Counted from the first letter of the stretch, positions 18,666 through 27,619 are shown. The stretch: 64,000 nt of DNA from Caldicellulosiruptor diazotrophicus (GCF_017347585.1 NZ_AP024480.1:1386001-1450000), one strand, 5' to 3'. Notes: a model not told the origin generated them from the letters alone. Made by a program: numbers and translations.

Positions 18666-18697
18666 TTTAATATTTGATATTAATATCAGGTATTAAA
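18666..18697 (-). promoter_or_regulatory. FapR operator
   Basis: The 32-bp element is palindromic except for two symmetric positions per arm. Read on the minus strand it contains TTAATACCTGATATTAA, which fits the TTAnTACCTnnTAnTAA pattern of known FapR sites. It begins 17 bp upstream of the fapR ATG and lies just after the predicted transcription start, a position suited to repression. Confidence 0.82.
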
Positions 18698-18710
18698 TTC
18701 TTATGCCAAT

Positions 18711-18739
18711 ATTATATATAAATATGACTTAATTTTCAA
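18711..18739 (-). promoter_or_regulatory. Promoter of the fapR-plsX-fab operon
   Basis: On the minus strand TTGAAA (plus 18734-18739) and TATAAT (plus 18711-18716) are separated by exactly 17 bp. Transcription would start near 18704, immediately before the FapR operator. Confidence 0.8.
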
Positions 18740-18745
18740 TAACAA

Positions 18746-18772
18746 AAAAGCCACCATCTAGAAGTGGCCAAA
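18746..18772 (-). terminator. Terminator after galU
   Basis: On the minus strand GGCCACTTC and GATGGTGGC form a short GC-rich hairpin, followed by TTTTTTG, a few bases past the galU stop. Confidence 0.75.
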
Positions 18773-18781
18773 AAACTTATC

Positions 18782-19690
18782 TTAAAGCTTTTCTAACTCA
18801 TTTAATTTTTCTTTATAATTCTTAGCATTTACAAGAGTAACAAGATAGTTGTAAAAATCTTTACCAATGTCCTCTCTTGAAAGAGCAATCTCGACTGTTG
18901 CTTGCAAAAATCCAAGTTTATTGCCCACATCATATCTTTTTCCTTCAAACTCATAAGCATACATAGCTTCTTTTTTTGAAAGCTCTCTTAAGGCATCTGT
19001 CAACTGTACTTCTCCACCAACACCTTCTTTTGTGTGTTCCAAGATATTTAATATCTCAGGAGTGATGATATATCTTCCAAGCACAGCAATATTCGAAGGT
19101 GCTTCTTCCTTTTTTGGCTTTTCCACAAGGTCTTTTACCTTATAGATTCTATCTTCTATTTGTTTCCCTGCAACAATTCCGTACTTGCTAACATCATCTC
19201 TTGGTACCTTTTGCACACCCAAAATGGTTGTCCTGTACTCTTCATACACCTCTATTAGCTGTTTTAAACATGGCTTTTCAGAAATAATAATATCATCCCC
19301 TAGCAGGACTGCAAAAGGTTCATTATCAATAAAAAGTCTTGCACAGTATACTGCATCACCAAGTCCTCTCGGCTCTTTTTGTCGTATGTAATGAACATTG
19401 TAATCTGCTATCTTTCTTATCAATTGAAGATTATCAAAATCCTTTTTGTTTTCAAGTGCAACTTCAAGCTCAAAAGACTTGTCAAAATGGTCTTCAATTG
19501 CTCTTTTGCCACGCCCTGTGACAATTAAAATGCTCTCTATCCCCGATTCTAACGCTTCTTCAACTATGTATTGAATTGTTGGCTTGTCCACAATAGGAAG
19601 CATCTCTTTTGGCTGTGCCTTTGTTGCTGGTAAAAACCTTGTTCCAAGTCCCGCTGCAGGAATAATTGCTTTTTTGATAAGTCTTCTCAT
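18782..19690 (-). CDS. galU: UTP-glucose-1-phosphate uridylyltransferase
   Basis: GalU makes UDP-glucose from UTP and glucose-1-phosphate for glycan and glycolipid synthesis. The 302-residue protein opens with the nucleotide-binding signature AAGLGTRFLPATKAQPKEMLP and includes VEKPKKEEAPSNIAVLGRY, typical of bacterial GalU. It is a single-gene unit, flanked by hairpins at 18746 and 19762. UDP-glucose is also the substrate for the nearby GalE-like epimerase. Confidence 0.95.
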   Translation of the reverse strand: MRRLIKKAIIPAAGLGTRFLPATKAQPKEMLPIVDKPTIQYIVEEALESGIESILIVTGRGKRAIEDHFDKSFELEVALENKKDFDNLQLIRKIADYNVHYIRQKEPRGLGDAVYCARLFIDNEPFAVLLGDDIIISEKPCLKQLIEVYEEYRTTILGVQKVPRDDVSKYGIVAGKQIEDRIYKVKDLVEKPKKEEAPSNIAVLGRYIITPEILNILEHTKEGVGGEVQLTDALRELSKKEAMYAYEFEGKRYDVGNKLGFLQATVEIALSREDIGKDFYNYLVTLVNAKNYKEKLNELEKL

Positions 19691-19761
19691 TAATTTGTCA
19701 CCTTCTTTTAATAACTTTATTTAATTAATTCCATTATACCACAAATTGAGAGAGAAAAAAT

Positions 19762-19792
19762 AAAGCACGACCTTAAAAATTGGTCGTGCTTT
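19762..19792. terminator. Bidirectional-type terminator after DUF1292 gene
   Basis: AAAGCACGACC and GGTCGTGCTTT form an 11-bp perfect stem with a 9-nt loop and T-rich flanks on both strands. It stops transcription of the 99-residue gene before galU. Confidence 0.85.
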
Positions 19793-19802
19793 ATTTTTAC
19801 GG

Positions 19803-20102
19803 TTACTCTTCATCTTCATCATAAATGTCAAAGTCTTCATCATCAAATCTGGACTGGAATATTTCAAATACGTTTTCAAGCTCCTCTTCGTCCTCTACAC
19901 CCACATATACCTCTTCACCATCTCTGTCTTCGATTCTGAGAATTACAACCTCAGCCTCTTCGTCTTCTTTCTCCATTTCTTCTAAAGGAAGAAGTACTAT
20001 ATAGTCATTACCATTGTAATTGACTTTATCAAGCATCTCAAATGATATTTCTCTTCCTTCCTCATCTACCAATGTTACTACATTGTCTGCAAACATATCC
20101 AT
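19803..20102 (-). CDS. DUF1292 family protein
   Basis: This is a very acidic 99-residue protein. Its N-terminal half (VTLVDEEGREISFEMLDKVNYNGNDYIVLLPLEE) matches the Firmicute DUF1292 pattern. The second half repeats beta-strand-like VVILRIEDRDGEEVYVGVED and ends in an Asp/Glu-rich tail. The family's function is not known. It is a short monocistronic gene ended by the hairpin at 19762. Confidence 0.85.
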   Translation of the reverse strand: MDMFADNVVTLVDEEGREISFEMLDKVNYNGNDYIVLLPLEEMEKEDEEAEVVILRIEDRDGEEVYVGVEDEEELENVFEIFQSRFDDEDFDIYDEDEE

Positions 20103-20185
20103 AATAAATTCACCTCTTTTCTAAATATAGATTATTGTAATACAAAAATTGGCACATGTCAACACTCAAATTCATCTACAATATA

Positions 20186-20503
20186 TTATCCCCACCAGAT
20201 TTCATCATAACCATCTTCTTGGTCCTTTGGCCCTTCGTAAAAGTCCAAATAACAAATATTGCCTGTAGATTTTTCAACCATCTTTAATCTGAACATAAAA
20301 TCTGGATGTTCTATCTTATCAACTGCATCATAGTCATAAGCATCCCCCTCAGCAACCTCAAACCCATAGCTGTTAAGGTCGTTAATGACTTCTTTAATCT
20401 CATATTCAAAATCAATATCAATCTCAGGGATATTCCCCTCTTTTAAAAGTTTTGCAACCTCATCAATTTCGCCTGTCTGATATCTAAAGCCTCTTTTTAT
20501 CAT
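20186..20503 (-). CDS. Uncharacterised small acidic protein
   Basis: I do not recognise this 105-residue acidic protein. It has no signal peptide or membrane segment, and it ends in an aromatic, acidic tail (DGYDEIWWG). Its codon pattern and a clear upstream AT-rich promoter region suggest a real gene. It lies between the DUF1292 gene and the epimerase gene on the same strand, with 83-bp and 78-bp gaps, so co-transcription is possible. Confidence 0.6.
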   Translation of the reverse strand: MIKRGFRYQTGEIDEVAKLLKEGNIPEIDIDFEYEIKEVINDLNSYGFEVAEGDAYDYDAVDKIEHPDFMFRLKMVEKSTGNICYLDFYEGPKDQEDGYDEIWWG

Positions 20504-20581
20504 ATTTTAAACAACCCCTTTTTCATAACATTTATAAATTATTAAACGTTATGATATAATAATACCCTATATAAAAAGTTA

Positions 20582-21499
20582 TTAAACAGATTTAGCCATA
20601 AAATATTCAACTGTCTTTTTCAATCCTTCCAAAAGTGAAAATTGTGGCGAAAACTCTAATACATTCTTTAAAAGATGATTTGAAAGACAACTGTGTACAA
20701 TATCGCCGGGCCGTTTTGACTGATAAACTGGAGCCCTTTTGTATCCTGTCAATCCAGAAATAATCTCAAATAGTTCATTTACCGATACATTTTTACCAGT
20801 ACTTAAATTAAATGTTCCTGACACAGAACTTTCCAGTGCAATACGGTTTGCTTCTGCAACATCTTCAACATATATAAAGTCTCTTGTCTGATTTCCATCT
20901 CCAAATATGATTACCTCTTTGCCACCCAACATACGCTCACAAAAAATCGAGACAACTCCTCCTTCTCCAAACGGATCTTGCCGTGGTCCATAGACATTCG
21001 AGTATCTGAATATAACATACTCAAAATGAAATTTGTGGGCAAACATCTTGACGTACTCTTCTGAAGTAAGTTTAGACAAACCATAAAAAGATTCAGGTCT
21101 TAATGGATGATTTTCATCAATTGGAATATATTTGGGTTCTCCATAAACCGCTGCAGATGATGCAAAAATAAATTTTTTCACTTTGTATTTTATGCAATAA
21201 TCAAGAAGATTAACTGTGCCCAAGACATTTATACTGCAATCAAGGTAAGAATCTTCCATAGACTTAGCAACGCTCACCTGAGCCGCCTGATGTACACAAT
21301 ATTCAATTTCATTTTCTTCAAATACTTTTTCTAAATTGTCTCGGATATCAAGTTGATAGAACTTGGCCTTTTGATTTATATTACAAACGTTGCCGGAGAG
21401 AAGACTATCAACAACGCATACGTCATACCCTCTTTCAATGAGTTTGTCGACAATATGCGACCCTATAAAACCAGCACCACCTGTCACAAGAACTGCCAA
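20582..21499 (-). CDS. NAD-dependent sugar-nucleotide epimerase (GalE-like)
   Basis: This extended short-chain dehydrogenase has 305 residues with TGGAGFIGSHIVD (NAD-binding loop, about 6-18), catalytic YGLSKLTSEE (Tyr-xxx-Lys) and FASSAAVYGEP. It most resembles UDP-glucose 4-epimerases, which interconvert UDP-glucose and UDP-galactose. Related UDP-N-acetylglucosamine or UDP-glucuronate epimerases share these motifs, so the substrate is unproven. galU on the same strand makes UDP-glucose, which fits. Confidence 0.85.
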   Translation of the reverse strand: MAVLVTGGAGFIGSHIVDKLIERGYDVCVVDSLLSGNVCNINQKAKFYQLDIRDNLEKVFEENEIEYCVHQAAQVSVAKSMEDSYLDCSINVLGTVNLLDYCIKYKVKKFIFASSAAVYGEPKYIPIDENHPLRPESFYGLSKLTSEEYVKMFAHKFHFEYVIFRYSNVYGPRQDPFGEGGVVSIFCERMLGGKEVIIFGDGNQTRDFIYVEDVAEANRIALESSVSGTFNLSTGKNVSVNELFEIISGLTGYKRAPVYQSKRPGDIVHSCLSNHLLKNVLEFSPQFSLLEGLKKTVEYFMAKSV

Positions 21500-21570
21500 A
21501 ATGCATTTCCACTCCTTTTGATTTTTTATATAGAAAAAGTATATATCTAATTTATTTCAATTGCAAACTT

Positions 21571-21579
21571 TGATATAAT
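21571..21579 (+). promoter_or_regulatory. Extended -10 promoter for the membrane protein gene
   Basis: TGATATAAT is a TGnTATAAT extended -10 element, with no good -35 upstream. It lies about 48 bp before the ATG at 21627. Confidence 0.5.
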
Positions 21580-21626
21580 TAGAGAATGAAATAAACTAAA
21601 ACCTTAGGAGGTTTTTTAAATACAAA

Positions 21627-22217
21627 ATGAAGACTAAAAAGATATTTCTATACAGCTTTCATATTATAAAAAACCACTTTCTAACAACTGTAATATTTAT
21701 AGCCTTCATGTACCTATATTTTTCGGTTTTCAGGGGAGTAACTTCACAGCTTATAAGTGGCATATTTATCTGTCTTATCTATTTGTATGGAAATTTTTCG
21801 AGTGGCAGGTTTCATGCAAAAAAAAGAGATGCACTGTCTCTTTTAGAAGCTGTTGTAGCTATAGCTATAGCTTCACTTCCCACGATTGTCTTAGCTATAC
21901 TGGCAACAAATTATGTTTCTCTGAATAATAAGGGTTTTTTAAATACTCACTGGGCAAATGTGACGTTCAGACTTTGGAATTCCCCTTTTATTGGAGTATA
22001 TTCATATGCAGATGAGATTGCAAAAGCTAAAAATTCAGTCAATGTAATAATAATAACTTACTGGATAACATCTTTATTTTTGCCTGTTTCATCCTGGTTA
22101 GGCTATTTAATTGGTGTATTGGAAAAGAAAGAATTTATAAAACTTCCTGAATATACTTTTTTACCTAAAAAGAAGAGCCAAAATAAAAAGGAGAGCAAAA
22201 CCGGCAAATCCTATTAA
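21627..22217 (+). CDS. Uncharacterised multi-pass membrane protein
   Basis: I do not recognise this 196-residue protein. It has about four hydrophobic segments (roughly 15-35, 40-57, 68-90 and 133-160) and a strongly basic C-terminal tail (KKKSQNKKESKTGKS), so the tail is probably cytoplasmic. A TAGGAGG site lies upstream, somewhat far (about 15 bases) from the ATG. No closer start is obvious. It is the only plus-strand gene between 1.5 and 32 kb. Its last 57 bases overlap the 3' end of bofA on the other strand. Confidence 0.65.
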   Translation: MKTKKIFLYSFHIIKNHFLTTVIFIAFMYLYFSVFRGVTSQLISGIFICLIYLYGNFSSGRFHAKKRDALSLLEAVVAIAIASLPTIVLAILATNYVSLNNKGFLNTHWANVTFRLWNSPFIGVYSYADEIAKAKNSVNVIIITYWITSLFLPVSSWLGYLIGVLEKKEFIKLPEYTFLPKKKSQNKKESKTGKSY

Positions 22218-22343
22218 AGTTCCAATTGCAAGGTTTATTGTATTAAACCCAATATGAAGACCATATGGTTGGCAAATTAAATTAAAAAGGATGATAAAAG
22301 ATGCAGTAAGAATAAATCTTACAACTAAATCAAAAAGTTTCAT
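22161..22343 (-). CDS. bofA: SigmaK processing inhibitor BofA family protein
   Basis: BofA inhibits the SpoIVFB protease that activates sigma K in the mother cell during sporulation. The 60-residue protein is almost all membrane: two hydrophobic segments around LHIGFNTINLAIGTLIGFAGFALLF, which matches the BofA C-terminal pattern (N/G-rich turn, then a hydrophobic helix). Its place after recR and yaaL matches the conserved Gram-positive order recR-yaaL-bofA and decides the call. A terminator separates it from yaaL, so it probably has its own promoter. Its 3' end overlaps the opposing membrane protein gene. Confidence 0.8.
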   Translation of the reverse strand: MKLFDLVVRFILTASFIILFNLICQPYGLHIGFNTINLAIGTLIGFAGFALLFILALLFR

Positions 22344-22405
22344 ATATAGATTACCTCAGAGTTTACTTTTCTAATATATAAATTTATGTGAAACCAAAAA
22401 TAAAA

Positions 22406-22432
22406 AGAACCCTCTTTTTTAATGAGGGTTCT
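22406..22432 (-). terminator. Terminator overlapping the end of yaaL
   Basis: AGAACCCTC and GAGGGTTCT form a 9-bp perfect stem with TTTTTATTTTTGG after it on the minus strand. The hairpin includes the last codons of yaaL and separates the repair cluster from bofA. Confidence 0.8.
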
Positions 22433-22667
22433 GCTTGAGAACTTTATACAGGTAGTTTAACCATTTTTCAGCAAGAATTTGTTGATAGATGGCTATTTCT
22501 ATAAGATCTTGGTCAGAAGCAAAATTAAAAATAGTGTTTGCTGAGGCAAGTAACCCTTTTACATAATTAAGTAACGATTCATAGTCATTTCTTTTTTGGT
22601 CATCTACTTCTTTGCTAAGTTTATTTGCAAATTGGTTTGTAACAACATTTAAAATATCCATTTTCAT
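22419..22667 (-). CDS. yaaL: DUF2508 (YaaL) family protein
   Basis: This is an 82-residue, mostly helical protein of unknown function. The C-terminal stretch (DLIEIAIYQQILAEKWLNYLYKVLK) fits the DUF2508/YaaL pattern of a short helical hairpin. It lies between recR and bofA, the invariant position of yaaL in Bacillus and clostridia. The N-terminus diverges from the common form, so the call rests partly on context. Confidence 0.75.
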   Translation of the reverse strand: MKMDILNVVTNQFANKLSKEVDDQKRNDYESLLNYVKGLLASANTIFNFASDQDLIEIAIYQQILAEKWLNYLYKVLKQNPH

Positions 22668-22743
22668 CTTAAACTAACATTTACCCTCAATCATAAAACT
22701 TCTTTATTACATATTATGCGCCAATATTTTATTTAATATACTA

Positions 22744-23343
22744 CTAAATTTCTCTTCTTCCTTCTATTGCTTTGAGAATTGTAACCTCATCGGCGTACTC
22801 AATGTCACCACCAACTGGAATTCCTCTGGCAATTCTTGTAACCTTGATACCCATTGGTTTTATTAGCCTTGCTAAGTATGAGGCAGTTGCTTCACCATCA
22901 ACGTCTGGATTTGTAGCAATTATAACCTCCTTGACTTGTGGGTCAGAAAGTCTCTTAATTAAAACATCAATCGTAAGCTGTTCAGGGTATTTACCTTTAA
23001 GCGGGGATATCGCACCGTGAAGTACATGATATAGTCCTTTATATTCCTTCACTCGTTCAAGCGCTGCAACATCCTGCGGCTCTTCAACAACACATATAAT
23101 ACTTCTATCTCTTTTCTCGTCTTTACATATTGGACATACTTCATCTTCTGTAAAGTTACAGCACACCTTGCAAAGTTTTGTGCTGATTTTAGCACTTAAA
23201 ATAGCATCAGCAAGTGCTTTGACATCTTCAGTTTTCATATTAATGATATGAAATGCAAGCCTCTGGGCAGTTTTCTGCCCAATTCCCGGAAGTTTTTCAA
23301 GCTGCTGGATAAGTTTTGATATAATATTTTCCTTTTGCTGCAT
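22744..23343 (-). CDS. recR: Recombination mediator RecR
   Basis: RecR acts with RecO/RecF to load RecA onto gapped DNA. The 199-residue protein has an N-terminal helix-hairpin-helix ([18 protein letters not shown]), a four-cysteine zinc finger ([16 protein letters not shown], about 58-73) and a Toprim domain with [22 protein letters not shown]. It starts 18 bp after ybaB. Here it also lies downstream of the sbcC-sbcD-herA-nurA genes, tying it to DNA end repair. Confidence 0.96.
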   Translation of the reverse strand: MQQKENIISKLIQQLEKLPGIGQKTAQRLAFHIINMKTEDVKALADAILSAKISTKLCKVCCNFTEDEVCPICKDEKRDRSIICVVEEPQDVAALERVKEYKGLYHVLHGAISPLKGKYPEQLTIDVLIKRLSDPQVKEVIIATNPDVDGEATASYLARLIKPMGIKVTRIARGIPVGGDIEYADEVTILKAIEGRREI

Positions 23344-23361
23344 CTTCCTCTCAACCTCGTT

Positions 23362-23703
23362 CTAAAAAAGGCCTGGAATACCAAATCCCGCAACTTTTTG
23401 CATTTCTTCTTCAACCATCTTATCAACTTTTCTTATAGCTTCATTTACACATGCAACTATCAAATCCTGCAAAGTTTCCACATCTTCCGGGTCAATAACT
23501 TCTGGTAATATTTGGATACTTTTTATCTCTTTTTTCCCATTAATAACAACCTTAACAGCGCCACCGCCGCTACTAACCTCAATTTCCCTTTGATTTAATT
23601 CCTCTTGTAACTTTTCTATTTCCTCTTGCATCTTTTTTGCCTGTTTTTGAAGCTGATTTATATTAAAACCACCACCAAGTCCAGGAAACCTATTCTTTGC
23701 CAT
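23362..23703 (-). CDS. ybaB: YbaB/EbfC nucleoid-associated protein
   Basis: This is a small DNA-binding protein of the YbaB/EbfC family, with 113 residues. It has a glycine-rich start (FPGLGGGFNINQLQKQAKKMQ), a long helix, the family core VSSGGGAVKVVINGKKEIKSI, and a C-terminal helix ending in GFGIPGLF. The start is ATG 23703, eight bases after GGAGG; a TTG one codon earlier is less likely. It is usually found between dnaX and recR. Here dnaX is absent and sbcC precedes it. Confidence 0.93.
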   Translation of the reverse strand: MAKNRFPGLGGGFNINQLQKQAKKMQEEIEKLQEELNQREIEVSSGGGAVKVVINGKKEIKSIQILPEVIDPEDVETLQDLIVACVNEAIRKVDKMVEEEMQKVAGFGIPGLF

Positions 23704-23757
23704 CAAAGTTTACCTCCTTATTCAACATTTAATTTTCTCTCAAAAAATACTTTAATA

Positions 23758-26331
23758 TTATACAACAAAAATTTTAGACCCTTCTATATCTTTTTTAACA
23801 ATAATTCGTTGGTCAAATGCATCCATTAAGTCCTCAATGTGGGTTATTACAAGTATAGTGTCAAACTGGTTTTTAATTCTATTCAGGCACTCAACAATGT
23901 GGTCTTTTCCCTCTTCATCTTGAGATCCAAATCCTTCGTCCAAAATTAGCATTCTGATGGAAGCGCCTGATCTTTTAAGCAGTACCTTTGAAAGAGCAAT
24001 TCTGATCGCAAAATTTATTCTAAAAAGTTCGCCACCTGAAAAAAGTTCATAGTTTCTTGTACCATTTACATCAGAAATTTCTATTTGAAGTGTTTCTATT
24101 GTTTTGCCAGATGCTGTTTCTCTTTGAGTTTTAAAATCTATTGAAAATGCACCGTTTGTCAGAATTTTTAAAAGTCCATTTGCTTCATCTTTTATTTGTG
24201 GCAAAGTATTTGCAATTATCTCGTTTTTTATTCCATCTGGTCCGGTGATATCAATTATTATGTCATATATTTCAATCTTTCTTTTCATCTCTTCTATTTC
24301 ACTTTCAAGCTTCAATAAATTCTTTTTTGCCTCTTCAATCTGATTTAGCTTCTGCTCAAGGATTCCCAATTCTTTTAAAACAGAATTAAGATTTTCTTGA
24401 AGATTTTTTATTTTATTTTCACAGCTCAGAATATCTGACTTTACCTTTTCAAGCATCAAAGCATGTGCAAAAGTAGATAAATTTGCTATCTCCTGCTTTA
24501 AATCCTCAACCTTTTTCAAAATCTCTTTTTCCTGTTCTTGGTACTCAAAAATCTCCTTTTTTAAATTCTCAGCTTTCACCTTGTTTACAGTAAGATCGCT
24601 AAAGAGTCTCTGATATATTTCAAGTTCTTTTTCTTTCTGCAAAAGCTGGGTGTAGTAATTCTCGTCAAAGTTCAAAATGGAAATTTCTCTTTTTAGGTTT
24701 GTCATCGTATCTTTTAACCTTGCTATTTCCTCCTCACAAAGCTTTATACTTTGGATTAGCTGAGTTATTGAATTTTGTAGATTAGCAATGTTTTGTGTTT
24801 TTTGACCAACCTTAGCCTTCAGGTTTTCAAACATTCCATGAAGCTTTTTTTCTCTTGTCCTTAGAACTTCTTCATTTTTTATCTTTTCTTCAAGCTCAGA
24901 AAACTCTCTTCTCAGAATTTCAAGTTTTTGGGTCAAACTGTCTCTTCTTAGTTTAAATTCTTTTCCTTGGGTTGCAATTTCATTTTTTATATGCTCTTTT
25001 TCTTCCTCGCCATTAATTTGGCGCAAGCATACTGGACACCTTCCCTGATTTGCCTCTATGAGTCTGTAACTTGAAGCAAGATCTTTTAATTTGTTCTCCA
25101 CTACTTCTAACAATTTTTCATATTTTACAATTTCCTCTCTTTTTTTATCTTGTTCCTGTTTATACTGTTTTACTTTTTCCAGCTCATTTTCGACCTTCGA
25201 AATTTCTACCTCCACTTTTTTTATCTCTTCCTCATACTTTGAAATCTCAGAAGTTTCTTTATTCAGCTGGAAATTACTCTCTTCAATATTCTTTTCAAAT
25301 ATCTTTTTCTGATCTATTTTGTTTTTTATATCCCTTTCACACAGTACAATTTTATTTTTGAGCTCAAGATACATTTCATAATCCTTCCTCAATAGCTCAA
25401 CCTTTTCTTTTATCATCTCGTAATCTTTAACCATAGCAGTTATCTTTTCTTCATCCTTTAACTTTTCTTCAATCTTCAAAAGCTCTTTTTTAGAAACTTC
25501 AACCTTATACCTTATCTCCTCAGCTTTTCTCTGAAGTTCTATCATTTCATTCTTTTTCTGACTCAATAAACCAAGTTTTTGTTCTATTTCAGATCTCTGC
25601 GAAATAAGGGCATTTAGTCTATTTCTCAAACAGTTTAATTCAGCTTCTATTTCTGTTCTTCTCTTCTCCAAATCAGCTACCAAAGATTTTATAGACTCTT
25701 CCTCTGACAAAATCTTATTTTCTTCCTCTATTTCCTTGTTTTTTATATCCAGCAAAGCCTTTACTTCTTTTCGTTTTTCTTTTGCAAGTTCGTTTATCCT
25801 GTCATATATACTTAGGTTCAGTATCTTTGCAAGAACTTCACGCCTGTCCTCTGGTGAAGACAGCAAAAAATCTTCTGTTCGCTTTTGAGAAAGATATGCT
25901 GAATGTAAAAAGACATTAAAATCTATTCCTAAAATATTCTGAAGCTTTACTTGAGTCTGCGTGTAAGTTGCTTCATTTATAGGAATGAGACTGTCTCCTT
26001 TCCTAACAAAGAGTGAAAGATACTTTTTTCCTTTCCTATCAAGTCTTCTCACAACTTTATATATGGTCTTATTCAATTCGAATTCAAATTCAACCTGCAT
26101 GTAATCCCTATGTGAGTTTATGTACTCTGTTTCTGCAACTTTTCCACGTTTTCCCGTCTGAAGTCTTTCAAACTCGCCAAAAAGCGCCCAGGCAATTGCC
26201 TCAGCAATAGAAGATTTCCCATTGCCATTTTTACCTATGATACAAGCAACTTTTATATTGCTAAAATCAATCTCGTTCTGAGTATTCTTGTATGATTTAA
26301 AATTTTCGATCCTCAAAAAAAGAGGTCTCAA
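23758..26331 (-). CDS. sbcC: Rad50/SbcC-type DNA repair ATPase
   Basis: SbcC/Rad50 pairs with SbcD/Mre11 to tether and process DNA ends and hairpins. The 857-residue protein has Walker A GKNGNGKS (33-40), a long coiled coil, a zinc hook CPVC (C432 and C435) at its apex, and a C-terminal head with the ABC signature FSGGELFRINFAIRIAL and Walker B LILDEGFGSQDEEG. It is 16 bp downstream of sbcD. The size is typical of compact Rad50 proteins, shorter than the roughly 1000 residues of E. coli SbcC. It links the herA-nurA genes to ybaB-recR. Confidence 0.95.
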   Translation of the reverse strand: MRPLFLRIENFKSYKNTQNEIDFSNIKVACIIGKNGNGKSSIAEAIAWALFGEFERLQTGKRGKVAETEYINSHRDYMQVEFEFELNKTIYKVVRRLDRKGKKYLSLFVRKGDSLIPINEATYTQTQVKLQNILGIDFNVFLHSAYLSQKRTEDFLLSSPEDRREVLAKILNLSIYDRINELAKEKRKEVKALLDIKNKEIEEENKILSEEESIKSLVADLEKRRTEIEAELNCLRNRLNALISQRSEIEQKLGLLSQKKNEMIELQRKAEEIRYKVEVSKKELLKIEEKLKDEEKITAMVKDYEMIKEKVELLRKDYEMYLELKNKIVLCERDIKNKIDQKKIFEKNIEESNFQLNKETSEISKYEEEIKKVEVEISKVENELEKVKQYKQEQDKKREEIVKYEKLLEVVENKLKDLASSYRLIEANQGRCPVCLRQINGEEEKEHIKNEIATQGKEFKLRRDSLTQKLEILRREFSELEEKIKNEEVLRTREKKLHGMFENLKAKVGQKTQNIANLQNSITQLIQSIKLCEEEIARLKDTMTNLKREISILNFDENYYTQLLQKEKELEIYQRLFSDLTVNKVKAENLKKEIFEYQEQEKEILKKVEDLKQEIANLSTFAHALMLEKVKSDILSCENKIKNLQENLNSVLKELGILEQKLNQIEEAKKNLLKLESEIEEMKRKIEIYDIIIDITGPDGIKNEIIANTLPQIKDEANGLLKILTNGAFSIDFKTQRETASGKTIETLQIEISDVNGTRNYELFSGGELFRINFAIRIALSKVLLKRSGASIRMLILDEGFGSQDEEGKDHIVECLNRIKNQFDTILVITHIEDLMDAFDQRIIVKKDIEGSKIFVV

Positions 26332-26347
26332 ATTTCATCCCACCTCT

Positions 26348-27619
26348 TTATTTACTTTCATTTTCCTGCACTTCATACAAAAGCTTTTTGAATTCTGATA
26401 TAACTTTATCTTTATTTTCTATACCAGTGTATTTTTTATTTGCTGATAAAAATTTTTCAAAGGCATAAACAGGATCTGACTTCTCGTCAACCTCAGCAAT
26501 TCTAAAATCTTTCTTTGAATCAACTACTTCAACTTCAATAGGCGCTAAAACAAAACATCTGTCTCTCAAAAACCTTTCAATAAGCCCAATGTCAATTTTT
26601 TCTTTTATCAAACTCTGAGTTTTTATTATAAGTTTTACAACTGAAACCTGTATACTACTTAAAGTATTTTGCTCAAACATTTTTATTTTCTCTTCTATTG
26701 TGTCAAGTAGCTTTTTAGTAAGATTTTCTATCTCGTTTTCAAACACATCAACTTCTAACTGGCAAAAAGGTCTTACCTTAACAGGTTGAAACTCAAACCT
26801 GAAGCTATCTTTATCTATTTCAAACACAACAAATCCCTTGCTGTCGTTTGCTTCAGAAAAATCTATTCTATCAGGAGAACCACAATACAACACAGTAGGG
26901 TTTGCCGCATACAAAATTTGAGGTTTGTGAATGTGACCCAGCGCAACAAACTTTAACTTTGGGTTTAAAAGGCAAGAAAGAGGCACTTTTATATCTTTGC
27001 CAAGCATAATTGACCTCTCACTGCCAATCTGTGCCTCTATTACAGTAAAATGCCCTGCAAGGATTGTTGGAATATTGTCTTCTAAAGAGTCTAAAATATG
27101 GCCAAGTTTTCTATTAAAAAAGTTCGCTGTTACCAAATCAAGCTCTTCTGTGTTTTGAGGAAATGTCTCATCCACAAACCTTTCCAGATAAAGGTATGGC
27201 ACAGCCACAATACGGAGCTTTTCATCTTTTATTTCAAATTCTTTGACTTCAAAAGGTTTGTCCATTACAACAATGTTTGGTTGGTCGAATATTTCAAAGA
27301 CCTTTATAGAATGGTCTTTTGTCTCAAATGGATGCATATCATGATTCCCTGGAATTATTATGACCAAAACACCTTCTTTTGAGATATCCACAATCCTCTT
27401 GTAAAACATATTCCTCAGTGTAGAGTTTGGTTCTCTGTCTTTAAAAATATCACCAGTTATAAGTAAAAGATCAATGCTATTTTCCCGCACAAACTGCAGT
27501 ATTCTGTCAAATGTTTTGAAAAAATCATGTACTCGTGAACCAAGTCCGTCTGGAGTTTCACGGCTATAAGTTGTCACTCCAAAATGTAGGTCAGCTGTAT
27601 GAACTCCTCTAATTGCCAT
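26348..27619 (-). CDS. sbcD: Mre11/SbcD-type nuclease
   Basis: This is the manganese-dependent phosphoesterase partner of Rad50/SbcC. The 423-residue protein has all phosphoesterase motifs: HTADLHFG (Asp and His near residues 8-11), LLITGDIFKDREP, VIIIPGNHDMHPF, AGHFTV and LGHIHKPQ. A C-terminal helical part should contact the Rad50 coiled-coil base. It sits between herA and sbcC with gaps of 16-26 bp, so the four resection genes are probably one transcript. Confidence 0.95.
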   Translation of the reverse strand: MAIRGVHTADLHFGVTTYSRETPDGLGSRVHDFFKTFDRILQFVRENSIDLLLITGDIFKDREPNSTLRNMFYKRIVDISKEGVLVIIIPGNHDMHPFETKDHSIKVFEIFDQPNIVVMDKPFEVKEFEIKDEKLRIVAVPYLYLERFVDETFPQNTEELDLVTANFFNRKLGHILDSLEDNIPTILAGHFTVIEAQIGSERSIMLGKDIKVPLSCLLNPKLKFVALGHIHKPQILYAANPTVLYCGSPDRIDFSEANDSKGFVVFEIDKDSFRFEFQPVKVRPFCQLEVDVFENEIENLTKKLLDTIEEKIKMFEQNTLSSIQVSVVKLIIKTQSLIKEKIDIGLIERFLRDRCFVLAPIEVEVVDSKKDFRIAEVDEKSDPVYAFEKFLSANKKYTGIENKDKVISEFKKLLYEVQENESK

